Origin: JAHEEL01 sp964581295
Lineage (GTDB): Bacteria; Actinomycetota; Acidimicrobiia; Spongiisociales; UBA5794
DNA: 12,113 nucleotides
NCBI GenBank assembly: GCA_964581295.1
Contig: CAZONX010000062.1
Location: forward strand, 1 to 12,113
Reading direction: 5' to 3'
Under the pieces are notes generated by a model, which did not search any database, was not told the origin of the DNA, and was given only the letters and a program-made list of their open reading frames with translations. Within the stretch, counting starts at the first letter, position 1. The number at the start of each line of letters is the position of its first letter. The translations under genes were made by a program, and so were the position numbers. Positions 1-8,224 of this stretch are shown in pieces.

Positions 1-1
1 C

Positions 2-115
2 GGGAAGGTCATCGGCCCGGTCACCCAGGATCTCCTGACCGCCACGATCGATTCGGTCCTCCTCGGCGAGGACGTCACGTCGGTGAAGACTGGCGAGACC
101 GAGAGTGGCTCCTAG
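2..115 (+). CDS. C-terminal end of an unidentified protein (partial)
   Basis: The frame is open from the left edge of the window to a TAG stop at 113-115 and gives 37 residues beginning GKVIGPVTQDLLTATIDSVL. The last dozen residues are polar and look like a disordered tail. The stretch around TQDLLTATIDSVLLG faintly recalls the C-terminal helix of family 1 sugar-binding proteins of ABC transporters, but this is too short to rely on. The main support for it being coding is its position directly upstream of the intergenic promoter region of the next gene and its tidy ending there. The function cannot be assigned from this fragment, because the rest lies outside the window. Confidence 0.5.
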   Translation, partial: GKVIGPVTQDLLTATIDSVLLGEDVTSVKTGETESGS

Positions 116-155
116 AAGACCCCTCGGAATCGCGCACGCAGCTGCTCCCGATCAG

Positions 156-192
156 TTGAACCACAAACTCGCCAGCCGAGTACCCTATCCGT
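156..192 (+). promoter_or_regulatory. Candidate promoter of a leaderless transcript for the M23/LVIVD gene
   Basis: TACCCT at 181-186 matches the actinobacterial -10 pattern TANNNT. The ATG at 193 is exactly where the transcript should begin, six bases after the hexamer. No Shine-Dalgarno sequence lies between the previous stop and this ATG, so a leaderless message fits. TTGAAC at 156-161 is a possible -35, but the 19-base spacer is long. Seen: the hexamer and the missing ribosome site. Inferred: promoter activity. Confidence 0.45.
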
Positions 193-2175
193 ATGGCGGG
201 AAGGTTTCGGCGCTTGATCAACCTCTGGGTGGTCGCGCTCGTCTTCGCCACGGCATTGTCGGTCGTGACCTCGAACGCGGAAGCGACCGCGTTCTTCACG
301 AAGCCGCCCGATGCGTACACGCCGCCATTCCCGCTCGTCTATCCAATCGACGCGCCCCGGCAGTTTTCTGATACGTTCGGAACGGCTCGTTCCGGCGGCG
401 AACGCCTCCACCAAGGCGGCGACCTCTTCGCTCCGAAGATGGCATCCGTATTGGCGACCGCGCCTGGCTGGATCAGTGCCGTCGAATGGTCGGCGAATGC
501 CGGCTTCTACATCGACGTCACCCACGCTGGCGGCTGGCGGAGCCGGTATCTCCACTTGAACAATGACACGCCCGGTACCGACGACGGCCTCGGATACGGG
601 CTCGCCGAAGGAATCGGCGTCGGTACGACCGTGGCAGCGGGGCAGGTGATTGGGTACGTTGGCGACAGCGGCAACGCCGAGGGATCAAGCTCCCATCTCC
701 ATTTCGAACTCAGGATGCCCGATTGGACGCCAGTGAACCCGTATCCGTTCGTCATTGGCCGCACATCCGCAACGACCCTGTACGTGCTTCCCGAGATCTC
801 ACCCGACCCGATCACCAACGGGGTCGAGGTGGTAGGCCACGTCGAGAGCGACGCCGGCTTCAACGGCGATGTGTGGGCGCACGAAGGCATTGCGTACCTC
901 GGCACAATCGCGCGGGGGGAGACCTGCCCCGCAACAGGCGTACGTATGTACTCCGTGGCCGAGCCCGCGGCGCCGGAGGCGCTCGGGGTCATCTCCGACG
1001 GCTACCCAGGAACGAGCACCGAACAGGTATGGGCGGGACGCATCGATACACCAGCCTATGTTGGAAACCTTGCGGTTGTCGCCCATCGAGCGTGCGATGG
1101 AAGCGCCCCCGAAGCCTTTCGGGGCTTCACCGTCTACAGCGTCTCTGATCCCACGAAACCCGTGGCCCTCGGCTCCTACGACACTGGCTCGGGAACCGCA
1201 GGGGTGGAGGGCTTCGACGTCTGGGTCGAGGCCGACCGCGTCCTGGTCGTCGCAGCAGTTCCGAACTCGCTCCTCGACCACATGCGGAGTCTCGGTGACC
1301 TGCGGATTGTCGACATCACCGATCCCACCGCTCCGCAGGACGTGGTCGACTGGGACTTCCGTCGCGACGCGGATCCGGCCCAGCGCGACGCCATCGTGAA
1401 TGGCGCCGACCCGCGCGACCTCTTCGCGAACGGCGTGAGCATCGATTCCGAGGGAAGGCGCGCATTCGTGTCCCAGTGGGACGCCGGCGTCATTGTGCTC
1501 GACCTGTCGACGCCCGCCGAGCCCCGGGTGATGGGGAGCACCGGATCGGCCGGAAATCACGAGGGGATGTCGAGCTCGACATCATTCGGTGCCGACGTTC
1601 AGATGCTCATCGTGAATCACGAGGACCTCGACCCCCTCGACGACAATGAAGCGCTCGACGACCCACAGGGCGAAGCCCCTATCGAGGTTGTCGACGTCAG
1701 CGTGGACGATCTCGTGGACGAAGCCGCAGCCGAGGTGGCGCCCGACGAGGTGCCTGACGAGACTCAGTCGTGGGGTCAGCAGTCCGTCTTCGATGTCGCT
1801 GGGGAGCAGAGTCCGTCGCTCTCTGCGGCGTACACCGTCGCCGAGGCATTGCCCGACGAAGACGGCCTTGCACCGCTCGACGGCATCTACTCGATCCGGG
1901 ACTCGCTTATCGGCGGCCACTACGCGTACAGCGCCTGGCTCAGTGGCGGTCTGCGCGTCCTAGATCTCTCCGACCCGAATGGGCTGACCGAGGTCGCCTC
2001 GTTCTTGCCTCCGCCATTGATTGATCCGTCCGGGTATTTCGTGTCACCGAATGGCGTCATCAAGCTCCCACTGGCGTGGTCGGTGCACGTTGATGGCGAG
2101 CTGATCTACCTGTCCGACGTGAATAGCGGTCTCTGGGTGCTCCGGCTCTCCGAGTCGGCAGAGTTCAAGGACTGA
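193..2175 (+). CDS. Secreted M23 (LytM-type) metallopeptidase fused to LVIVD beta-propeller repeats
   Basis: The 660-residue protein starts with a basic stretch and a hydrophobic helix (about residues 4-25), a Sec signal peptide or membrane anchor, so it probably acts outside the membrane. Residues about 48-185 form an M23 peptidase domain. The zinc motif HxxxD is H73/D77, followed by H121 (in YLHL) and HLH at 168-170, so the catalytic set is complete; this family cuts peptidoglycan cross-links or glycine-rich peptides. From about 213 to the end come repeated segments such as LRIVDITDPTAP and LRVLDLSDP, typical of LVIVD propeller blades of unknown, probably binding, function. A very acidic insert (about 477-525) interrupts the repeats. 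C245 and C301 could form a disulfide. The start is supported by the signal peptide and the -10 hexamer just upstream. The family assignment is firm; the substrate is not known. Confidence 0.9.
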   Translation: MAGRFRRLINLWVVALVFATALSVVTSNAEATAFFTKPPDAYTPPFPLVYPIDAPRQFSDTFGTARSGGERLHQGGDLFAPKMASVLATAPGWISAVEWSANAGFYIDVTHAGGWRSRYLHLNNDTPGTDDGLGYGLAEGIGVGTTVAAGQVIGYVGDSGNAEGSSSHLHFELRMPDWTPVNPYPFVIGRTSATTLYVLPEISPDPITNGVEVVGHVESDAGFNGDVWAHEGIAYLGTIARGETCPATGVRMYSVAEPAAPEALGVISDGYPGTSTEQVWAGRIDTPAYVGNLAVVAHRACDGSAPEAFRGFTVYSVSDPTKPVALGSYDTGSGTAGVEGFDVWVEADRVLVVAAVPNSLLDHMRSLGDLRIVDITDPTAPQDVVDWDFRRDADPAQRDAIVNGADPRDLFANGVSIDSEGRRAFVSQWDAGVIVLDLSTPAEPRVMGSTGSAGNHEGMSSSTSFGADVQMLIVNHEDLDPLDDNEALDDPQGEAPIEVVDVSVDDLVDEAAAEVAPDEVPDETQSWGQQSVFDVAGEQSPSLSAAYTVAEALPDEDGLAPLDGIYSIRDSLIGGHYAYSAWLSGGLRVLDLSDPNGLTEVASFLPPPLIDPSGYFVSPNGVIKLPLAWSVHVDGELIYLSDVNSGLWVLRLSESAEFKD

Positions 2176-2186
2176 GTTCGCGTTCT

Positions 2187-2204
2187 GGCGGAGAGCGTGC
2201 CGCC
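2187..2204 (+). terminator. Weak hairpin after the M23/LVIVD gene
   Basis: GGCGG (2187-2191) and CCGCC (2200-2204) can pair around an eight-base loop twelve bases after the stop codon. No T-tract follows, so this is at best a weak terminator. In high-GC DNA such short stems are common by chance. Confidence 0.2.
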
Positions 2205-2310
2205 GAGCGCGGTGCGCGATGTTCGGCCTCGCGACCTGGCGCCGATGCACGCCGTGGACCGGGGCTCTGGTTATCCCTCGGCGGACTGCGACGACACCCG
2301 CGTTCGCCGG

Positions 2311-2316
2311 TAGCAT
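2311..2316 (+). promoter_or_regulatory. Candidate -10 box of the M1 peptidase gene
   Basis: TAGCAT fits TANNNT and would start transcription near 2323. That leaves a leader of about 26 bases that contains the GAGGAG ribosome site at 2337-2342 before the GTG at 2349. No recognisable -35 element was found. The rest of the 2176-2310 gap shows nothing else clear. Confidence 0.35.
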
Positions 2317-2336
2317 CGACCTGTTTGCCCACCGAT

Positions 2337-2342
2337 GAGGAG
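2337..2342 (+). promoter_or_regulatory. Ribosome binding site that decides the M1 peptidase start
   Basis: GAGGAG lies six bases before GTG 2349. The in-frame TTG at 2325 lies upstream of this site and has no ribosome site of its own, so GTG 2349 is the preferred start. The only rival idea is leaderless initiation at TTG 2325, since the predicted transcript start is within two bases of it. Confidence 0.7.
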
Positions 2343-2348
2343 TTCCCC

Positions 2349-4865
2349 GTGCCGTCCGAAGCCGACTACCGCCTGCCCCGTACCGTCATTCCGAGCCATT
2401 ACGACCTCACGCTGACACCGGATCTTGTCAACGCCACGTTCGGCGGGCATGTGGTGGTTGACGTCGATGTGGTGGAGTCGGCCTCGCAGATCGTGGTCAA
2501 CACGGCCGAACTGACGCTGGCGAGTGTTGCGTTGGCCAATGCCGACGGACAGCGATTGAGCGCAAGCGTCACCACGGATGAGGAGGCGGAACGCTCAACG
2601 TTGACCCTCGACGGCGTTGCCGAACCCGGCGCATGGAAGCTCGACATCGAGTTCGACGGCATCCTCAACGACGACCTCCGCGGTTTCTATCGGTCGGTGT
2701 ATGTCGACCCCGACGGCAACGAGAAGACCATTGCCACCACACAGTTCGAGGCGACCGAGGCCCGCCGCGCGTTCCCGTGCTGGGATGAGCCCGACCTCAA
2801 GGCGACGTATGGCGTCACCCTCGTCGTGGACGACGGGCTGGCGACCGTGTCGAACGGTCCCGAGGTCGAGCGCACCGATCTGGGCGACGGCAAGGTTGCC
2901 GTCCGTTTCGCCGACACGATGAAGATGTCGACGTACCTCGTCGCCTTCATTGTGGGGGACCTCGAAGCCACGGACCCGGTCGATGTCGATGGAATCCCGC
3001 TTCGAATCCTCTACCCGCCGGGCAAAGGTCACCTCACCGACTTCGCTCTCGACGTGGCAGCGTTCTCGTTGCGCTACTACGCCGACTATTACGACATCCC
3101 GTATCCAGGCGGGAAGATGGACAAGATCGCCATCCCGGACTTCGCGTGGGGAGCGATGGAGAACATGGGCGCCGTGACCTACCGCGAGACGGCGTTGTTG
3201 GTCGACGTCCGGGCGGCTACGCAAACCGAGATGATGCGGGTCGCCGAAGTCATCGCCCACGAAATCGCCCACATGTGGTTCGGCGACCTCGTCACGATGA
3301 AGTGGTGGAACGGCATCTGGCTCAACGAGGCATTCGCCACGTTCGCTTCGATGAAGTGCATCGACGCCTACCGACCCGACTGGAAGGTGTGGCTCACGTT
3401 CTCCGCTGAGCGAGCGCACTCGATGGAAACCGACGCGCTCGCCGCAACGAGGCCCATCGAGTTCCCGGTTGGATCGCCCGAAGAGGCGAACGCCATGTTC
3501 GACTCCCTCACCTATGAGAAGGGCGCATCGGTGCTGCGGATGCTCGAGCAGTATCTCGGCGAAGACACGTTCCGCCTCGGCGTCAGCAACTACTTGAAGG
3601 AGCACGCCTACGCGAACACCGAGGGGGACGACCTGTGGTCTGCGCTCGCAGCGGCATCGGGTGAGCCGGTCAAGGAGATCATGGACACGTGGATCTTCCA
3701 GGGTGGTTTCCCGCGTGTCAACGTGGTCGGAGCGCCAGGGTCGTACACGCTGTCCCAGGAGCAGTTCCGCTATCTCGGCGAAGGCGATCAGAGCTGGAAG
3801 CTGCCCGTGCTGCTTCGGTCGTCGACCGGGGCCCAGCGGCTGCTGGTCACGGACGACGAAGTAGCGGTCGATGCTGGGGAGGACCTCGTGGTCAACGCCG
3901 GCGCCGACGGCTTCTATCGCGTGGCGTACTCGCCGGAACTCCGCCGCGAGCGCCGATCGCGCCTGGACTCGCTCAGCGGCGAGGAGCGCTATGCCACCGT
4001 CTCTGATGCATGGGCAGACGTGCTCAAGGGCGGATCCGAAGCGAGCGAGTATGTGAAGCTGGTAGCTGGGTTCGGCAAAGAGGACGAGGTCGATGTGTGG
4101 CAGCGCGTCCTCGGCGGGCTCGCAGAACTCGATCGCATCGCATCGCCTGATGCGCGAGCGGCGCTCCAGGCGTTTGCACGCGATCTGGTCGGGGAGAAGG
4201 CCGCCGAGATGGGGTGGGCTCCCGCCGATGGAGAAGACGACCGCAGCCGGAAGCTCCGCGGCGCGCTGATTGCGGCGCTCGGCAACCTCGGCGACGACCC
4301 GGAGACGCAGCGTCGCGGACGCGAAGCCTTCAATGAGGCACGATCGGACGATGGGGTCGTCGACGCCGAAGTTGCGGACGCGGTGCTATCTGTCGTTGCG
4401 GCAAATGGGGATTTCGGCGACTTCGAACGTTTCATCGAGATCTCCGAGGCTTCGGAGACGCCGCAGGAAGTCGTGAAGTTCATCCGTGCGGCCGCCCTGG
4501 TGCCGGATCGTGCGGCTGCAGAGCTGCTCTTCGAGATGGTGCTTGATGGACGAATCCGTCGACAGGACTCATTCTGGGTGGTCGCCATCATGCTCGGCCA
4601 GCGAGCAAACGGACCCTTCGTGTGGGAAATGATGAAGGAGCACTGGGACGATCTGCTCAATCAGATGCCACCGGCGACCGGCCGGCGGATACTGGATTTG
4701 GTGCCGAACCGCTCCGAGCCGGAGGTCGCGGCCGACATCGAGGCATGGCTGGCCGACCACCCGATCAAGGGTGGTGAACGTCACGCCGAGCAGAAGCTCG
4801 AGCAGCTGAAGGTGCGTGTCGGTCTCCGAGAACGCGAATCCACCCGCCTCGCCGACACCTTCTGA
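2349..4865 (+). CDS. M1 family zinc aminopeptidase
   Basis: This protein of 838 residues removes N-terminal amino acids from peptides, most likely in the cytoplasm because no signal peptide is seen. The N-terminal beta domain begins at LPRTVIPSHYDLTL, a typical M1 opening. The exopeptidase motif GAMEN is at residues 268-272. The zinc site is HEIAH at 304-308 with the third ligand E327 in NEAF, giving the standard HExxH-x18-E. Y389 in TYEKGA matches the catalytic tyrosine. The C-terminal half is helical, as in ERAP1/PepN-like members, and the total length is normal for the family. GTG 2349 was chosen over TTG 2325 because GAGGAG lies six bases before it. It is a single gene with its own candidate promoter. 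Nothing links it to the M23 gene except direction. The substrate preference cannot be read from the sequence. Confidence 0.95.
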   Translation: MPSEADYRLPRTVIPSHYDLTLTPDLVNATFGGHVVVDVDVVESASQIVVNTAELTLASVALANADGQRLSASVTTDEEAERSTLTLDGVAEPGAWKLDIEFDGILNDDLRGFYRSVYVDPDGNEKTIATTQFEATEARRAFPCWDEPDLKATYGVTLVVDDGLATVSNGPEVERTDLGDGKVAVRFADTMKMSTYLVAFIVGDLEATDPVDVDGIPLRILYPPGKGHLTDFALDVAAFSLRYYADYYDIPYPGGKMDKIAIPDFAWGAMENMGAVTYRETALLVDVRAATQTEMMRVAEVIAHEIAHMWFGDLVTMKWWNGIWLNEAFATFASMKCIDAYRPDWKVWLTFSAERAHSMETDALAATRPIEFPVGSPEEANAMFDSLTYEKGASVLRMLEQYLGEDTFRLGVSNYLKEHAYANTEGDDLWSALAAASGEPVKEIMDTWIFQGGFPRVNVVGAPGSYTLSQEQFRYLGEGDQSWKLPVLLRSSTGAQRLLVTDDEVAVDAGEDLVVNAGADGFYRVAYSPELRRERRSRLDSLSGEERYATVSDAWADVLKGGSEASEYVKLVAGFGKEDEVDVWQRVLGGLAELDRIASPDARAALQAFARDLVGEKAAEMGWAPADGEDDRSRKLRGALIAALGNLGDDPETQRRGREAFNEARSDDGVVDAEVADAVLSVVAANGDFGDFERFIEISEASETPQEVVKFIRAAALVPDRAAAELLFEMVLDGRIRRQDSFWVVAIMLGQRANGPFVWEMMKEHWDDLLNQMPPATGRRILDLVPNRSEPEVAADIEAWLADHPIKGGERHAEQKLEQLKVRVGLRERESTRLADTF

Positions 4866-4867
4866 TA

Positions 4868-4983
4868 CCGCGTACCCAGGGTTCACACCGCCGCATACGA
4901 CGTCCCCAGCCCACGGAATGATGACCATCGTGTTCCGCGGGCTCAGGACGTTGCATACGGCGTCTCCAACCCTGGGTACGCGG
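4868..4983. repeat. Nested palindromic intergenic element, 116 bp
   Basis: Two 49-base arms (4868-4916 and 4935-4983) are inverted copies matching without gaps at 38 of 49 positions, around an 18-base centre. The outer 16 bases, CCGCGTACCCAGGGTT and its complement, match perfectly. Inside the arms sit two 34-base units (4879-4912 and 4939-4972) that are also direct copies of each other (25 of 34 identical), each centred on GCATAC and itself weakly palindromic. The element starts two bases after the M1 stop codon and ends 14 bases before a candidate -10 box of hutH. It could fold into a long RNA stem and separate the two transcripts, or it could be a mobile REP-like repeat. There is no T-tract. 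Confidence 0.75.
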
Positions 4984-4996
4984 AAGGGTTCGGCTG

Positions 4997-5034
4997 TAGG
5001 CTGGTTGCGCTGGTCCCGGTCGTTCTGAGAGGAG
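4997..5034 (+). promoter_or_regulatory. Candidate -10 box and ribosome site of hutH
   Basis: TAGGCT at 4997-5002 fits TANNNT and would give a leader of about 33 bases. AGGAG at 5030-5034 lies seven bases before the ATG at 5042. The expected -35 position falls inside the right arm of the palindromic element and has no TTGACA-like sequence. I found no separate short operator that would suit a HutC-type repressor. Confidence 0.4.
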
Positions 5035-5041
5035 CTGGGGA

Positions 5042-6562
5042 ATGGTCGTCATCATCGATGGATCGCCCCTCGCGATCGCCGACGTTGCCGCCATCGCCCG
5101 CCGGGAAGCGACCGTTGCTATCGGGCCGGACCTCGGCTCGCGCATGGCACCCGCCCGTGCTTTGGTCGAGCGAATCGTCGCGGATGGCGAGGTTGCGTAT
5201 GGCATCACAACCGGGTTCGGCGCCCTCTCGTCCACTCGTATCCCCGCCGAGCAGGCGACCGAACTGCAATACGACCTCGTGCGAAGCCATGCGTCGGGCG
5301 TCGGGGGACTGCTGGACCGGCCGTCGGTTCGCTCCATGCTGCTGCTCCGTGCCCGAACGCTTGCCCAGGGCCACTCCGGTGTCCGCCCGGAGGTCGTGGA
5401 GCGTCTCGTCGAGTTTCTCCGTTGGGACTTGCTCCCGGCCGTCCCAAATCGTGGCTCGGTCGGTGCATCGGGAGACCTTGCACCGTTCGCTCATCTGGCC
5501 TTGCCCGTCATCGGCGAGGGATTCTTCCTGGTCGACGGCGAGCGGTCTCCAGCCGGTCCGGTCCTCGAAGCCGCCGGCATCGCACCGCTCGAACTCGAGG
5601 CGAAGGAGGGCCTCAGCCTGCTCAACGGAACAGAGGGAATGCTTGCCCAGGGCTGTCTCGCTGTCGACGCGGCGAGGCGCCTCGCGGACGCCGCGGACGC
5701 CGCCTGTGCGCTGTCGGTTGAGGCATTGATGGGGTCGAGCCGCCCATTTGAGGCCCGGGTCCATGAGTTGCGCCCGCATCCGGGGCAGATCCATTCGGCC
5801 GCCGTCATCGCCGGTCTTCTCGAGGGATCTGCGATCGGAGCGAGCCATCGAGACGACTTCTCTCATCGCGTGCAGGATGCCTACAGCCTGCGCTGCGCCC
5901 CCCAGGTCCATGGATCCGTGCGAGACACCATCGACCACGCGGCCGCCGTGTTCGAGCGCGAACTCGGCTCGGTGGTCGACAATCCGATCATCTTCCCTGA
6001 TGCCGGCGATGTCGTGTCTGCCGGGAATTTTCACGGCCAGCCGCTCGCGTTCGCCCTCGACTTCCTGTCGATAGCGATCACCGAACTCGGCTCAATCTCC
6101 GAGCGCCGAACCGACCGGATTCTCGATCCACAGCGATCCTGGGGACTCTCGCCGTTCCTCGCGAATCGCCCCGGCGTCGACTCGGGCTACATGCTCGCCC
6201 AGTACACCGCGGCAGCCCTCGTGGCGGAGAACCGCGTGCTGTCGCATCCCGCATCGGTTGAGTCGATTCCCACATCTGGATCCCAGGAGGATCACGTGTC
6301 GATGGGCTGGGGCGCAGCGATGAAGCTCAACGACGTGCTGCGCAACACCGCGCTCGTGATCGGCGTCGAGCTCGTGTGCGCGGCGCAAGGGTGCGAGCAA
6401 CGAGCTCCGCTCCAACCGGCACCGGGGACAGCTGCAATCCTGGGCGCCGTGCGTTCCATGGTCCCGCCGTTGACATCCGATCGGCCGGTTGGGGCCGATA
6501 TCGAGGCAGCGGCCCAACTCATCGAGGAAGGCGGTATCGCCGCCGCCATGAACCGGAGGTAG
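5042..6562 (+). CDS. hutH: Histidine ammonia-lyase
   Basis: HutH removes ammonia from L-histidine to give trans-urocanate, the first step of histidine breakdown, in the cytoplasm. The A142-S143-G144 triplet in SVGASGDLAP forms the MIO cofactor, at the same numbering as the well-studied Pseudomonas putida enzyme. YGITTGFGAL near residue 53 carries the catalytic tyrosine. Further family blocks are NGTEGML, QDAYSLRCAPQVHG, GNFHGQPLA and SIPTSGSQEDHVSMG. The length of 506 residues is normal. The ATG is preceded by AGGAG at seven bases. hutU follows two bases after the stop, so the two are surely co-transcribed. Tyrosine and phenylalanine ammonia-lyases share the fold, but the hutU and hutI neighbours settle the identity. 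Confidence 0.97.
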   Translation: MVVIIDGSPLAIADVAAIARREATVAIGPDLGSRMAPARALVERIVADGEVAYGITTGFGALSSTRIPAEQATELQYDLVRSHASGVGGLLDRPSVRSMLLLRARTLAQGHSGVRPEVVERLVEFLRWDLLPAVPNRGSVGASGDLAPFAHLALPVIGEGFFLVDGERSPAGPVLEAAGIAPLELEAKEGLSLLNGTEGMLAQGCLAVDAARRLADAADAACALSVEALMGSSRPFEARVHELRPHPGQIHSAAVIAGLLEGSAIGASHRDDFSHRVQDAYSLRCAPQVHGSVRDTIDHAAAVFERELGSVVDNPIIFPDAGDVVSAGNFHGQPLAFALDFLSIAITELGSISERRTDRILDPQRSWGLSPFLANRPGVDSGYMLAQYTAAALVAENRVLSHPASVESIPTSGSQEDHVSMGWGAAMKLNDVLRNTALVIGVELVCAAQGCEQRAPLQPAPGTAAILGAVRSMVPPLTSDRPVGADIEAAAQLIEEGGIAAAMNRR

Positions 6563-6564
6563 CC

Positions 6565-8217
6565 GTGGCGCCAACGATCAGAGCACCCCGAGGAACCGAG
6601 CTCTCGACGAAGGGCTGGCTGCAAGAAGCAGCGCTCCGGATGCTGATGAACAACCTCGATCCGGACGTCGCCGAGAACCCCGATGAACTGGTCGTCTACG
6701 GCGGGCGCGGAAAGGCGGCTCGCTCATGGGAGGCCTTCGAGGCCATCGTCCGAACGCTCCGCAGCCTCGAGAACGACGAGACGATGCTCGTGCAATCCGG
6801 CAAGCCCGTTGGCGTGTTCCGCACACACGAGATGGCGCCCCGCGTGCTGATCGCGAACAGCCTGCTCGTTCCCGACTGGGCCACGTGGGATACGTTCTGG
6901 GAACTCGAGGCCAAGGGCCTCATGATGTACGGGCAGATGACCGCGGGATCGTGGATCTACATCGGGACCCAAGGCATCCTCCAGGGCACCTATCAGACCT
7001 TCGTCGCGATCGCGGAGCAGCGCTTCGGCGGAACGCTGAAGGGAACCGTCACCCTGACCGCCGGCCTTGGAGGTATGGGCGGCGCCCAGCCGCTCGCGGT
7101 GACGATGAACGACGGCGTGGCCCTCTGCGTCGATGTCGACCCAGACCGGATCGCTCGACGGATCGAACACCGATACCTTGATGAGCAGGCAGATTCGCTC
7201 GACGATGCGGTGCGACGGGTCCAGGCCGCGAAAACCGAAGGTCGAGCGCTTTCGGTTGGCTTCCTCGGCAACGCCGCAGAGGTGTTCCCCGAGCTACTCG
7301 CCCGAGGCGTCGAGTTCGACATCGTCACCGATCAAACATCGGCGCACGACCCGCTGCACGGATACATCCCAGACGGGCTGACGCTGTCGCAAGCATCGGA
7401 CCTCCGGCGTAGCGATCCCGATGCCTACATCGCAGCGGCCCGCGATTCGATGGCCCGGCATTGCGCCGCGATGGTCGGTTTCCGCGCGGCGGGTTCAGAG
7501 GTCTTTGACTACGGCAACAACCTCAGGGGCGAGGCGAAACTCGGTGGATTCGCCGACGCCTTCTCCTATCCAGGCTTCGTACTCGCCTACATCCGAAACC
7601 TGTTCTGCGAGGGCATGGGACCGTTCCGCTGGGCAGCGCTGTCCGGCGAGCCATCCGACATCAGGGCTACGGACGATGCGCTCCGGGCACTGTTCCCCGA
7701 GAACCGGGCGCTTCACCGCTGGCTGGACCTCGCCGAGGAACGGGTCGAGTTCCAGGGGCTTCCCGCTCGAATCCTGTGGCTCGGATATGGCGAGCGGGAT
7801 CGTGCCGGCGAGGCGTTCAACAACCTCGTCGCGTCGGGCGAGGTACGTGCCCCGATCGTGATCGGTCGAGACCACCTCGACTCCGGCTCGGTTGCGTCCC
7901 CGTATCGGGAGACCGAGGCGATGCGCGACGGCTCCGACGCTGTTGCCGACTGGCCGATTCTCAACGCGTTGCTCAACACGGCTTCCGGAGCGGCGTGGGT
8001 TGCCGTGCACCACGGCGGCGGAGTCGGCATCGGCAAGTCAATCCATGCCGGGGCGCAAGTGGTCGCCGACGGCACGGCCGATGGTGCACAGCGTCTGGCC
8101 CGGGTGCTCACCAACGATCCCGGGACCGGGGTGATCCGGCATGTCGACGCCGGATATCCGGAGGCGGAGACCGTGGCGCGCGAACGTGGCGTACGGATTC
8201 CGATGTGGGAGACATGA
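6565..8217 (+). CDS. hutU: Urocanate hydratase (urocanase)
   Basis: HutU adds water to urocanate to give 4-imidazolone-5-propionate, using tightly bound NAD+ as an electrophile. The protein has 550 residues, the usual length. Family blocks are YGQMTAGSWIYIGTQG from residue 122, the glycine-rich NAD-binding stretch GLGGMGGAQ (167-175), TDQTSAHDPLHGY, LFCEGMGPFRW (C348) and HHGGGVGIG from 482. One oddity stands out: residues 396-405 read FQGLPARILW, where the family signature is FQGLPxRICW, so L404 replaces the cysteine known as Cys410 in Pseudomonas putida. All other blocks look intact, so this is not a decayed gene. The start is GTG 6565 with GGAGG at 6555-6559 inside the end of hutH. The frame stays open far into hutH, but that extension is not urocanase-like. 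Confidence 0.96.
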   Translation: MAPTIRAPRGTELSTKGWLQEAALRMLMNNLDPDVAENPDELVVYGGRGKAARSWEAFEAIVRTLRSLENDETMLVQSGKPVGVFRTHEMAPRVLIANSLLVPDWATWDTFWELEAKGLMMYGQMTAGSWIYIGTQGILQGTYQTFVAIAEQRFGGTLKGTVTLTAGLGGMGGAQPLAVTMNDGVALCVDVDPDRIARRIEHRYLDEQADSLDDAVRRVQAAKTEGRALSVGFLGNAAEVFPELLARGVEFDIVTDQTSAHDPLHGYIPDGLTLSQASDLRRSDPDAYIAAARDSMARHCAAMVGFRAAGSEVFDYGNNLRGEAKLGGFADAFSYPGFVLAYIRNLFCEGMGPFRWAALSGEPSDIRATDDALRALFPENRALHRWLDLAEERVEFQGLPARILWLGYGERDRAGEAFNNLVASGEVRAPIVIGRDHLDSGSVASPYRETEAMRDGSDAVADWPILNALLNTASGAAWVAVHHGGGVGIGKSIHAGAQVVADGTADGAQRLARVLTNDPGTGVIRHVDAGYPEAETVARERGVRIPMWET

Positions 8218-8224
8218 GGCGTCG

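Noticed and set aside
2325..2348. TTG 2325 as start of the M1 peptidase
   Set aside because: It precedes the strong GAGGAG site that serves GTG 2349. It would only be used if the message were leaderless, and the eight added residues are not family-like.
2595..3605. Long open frame on the - strand opposite the M1 peptidase (336 codons)
   Set aside because: It overlaps the well-supported catalytic region of the M1 peptidase and has no protein-like motif.
4816..5028. Short frames reading through the palindromic element before hutH
   Set aside because: Their apparent internal amino-acid repeats come from the DNA symmetry of the element, and they have no ribosome site.
4866..5041. A HutC-type operator in front of hutH
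   Set aside because: The symmetry here is a long imperfect palindrome, not a short GntR-family operator, and no regulator gene is present in the window to support it.
4943..6034. Long open frame on the - strand opposite hutH (363 codons)
   Set aside because: It lies antisense to hutH, whose motifs are unmistakable. Its translation is arginine- and glycine-rich with no recognisable domain, as expected for a shadow frame in high-GC DNA.
6376..6564. Upstream extension of hutU into hutH
   Set aside because: The extra residues are not urocanase-like, while GTG 6565 has a good ribosome site (GGAGG) and gives the family length.
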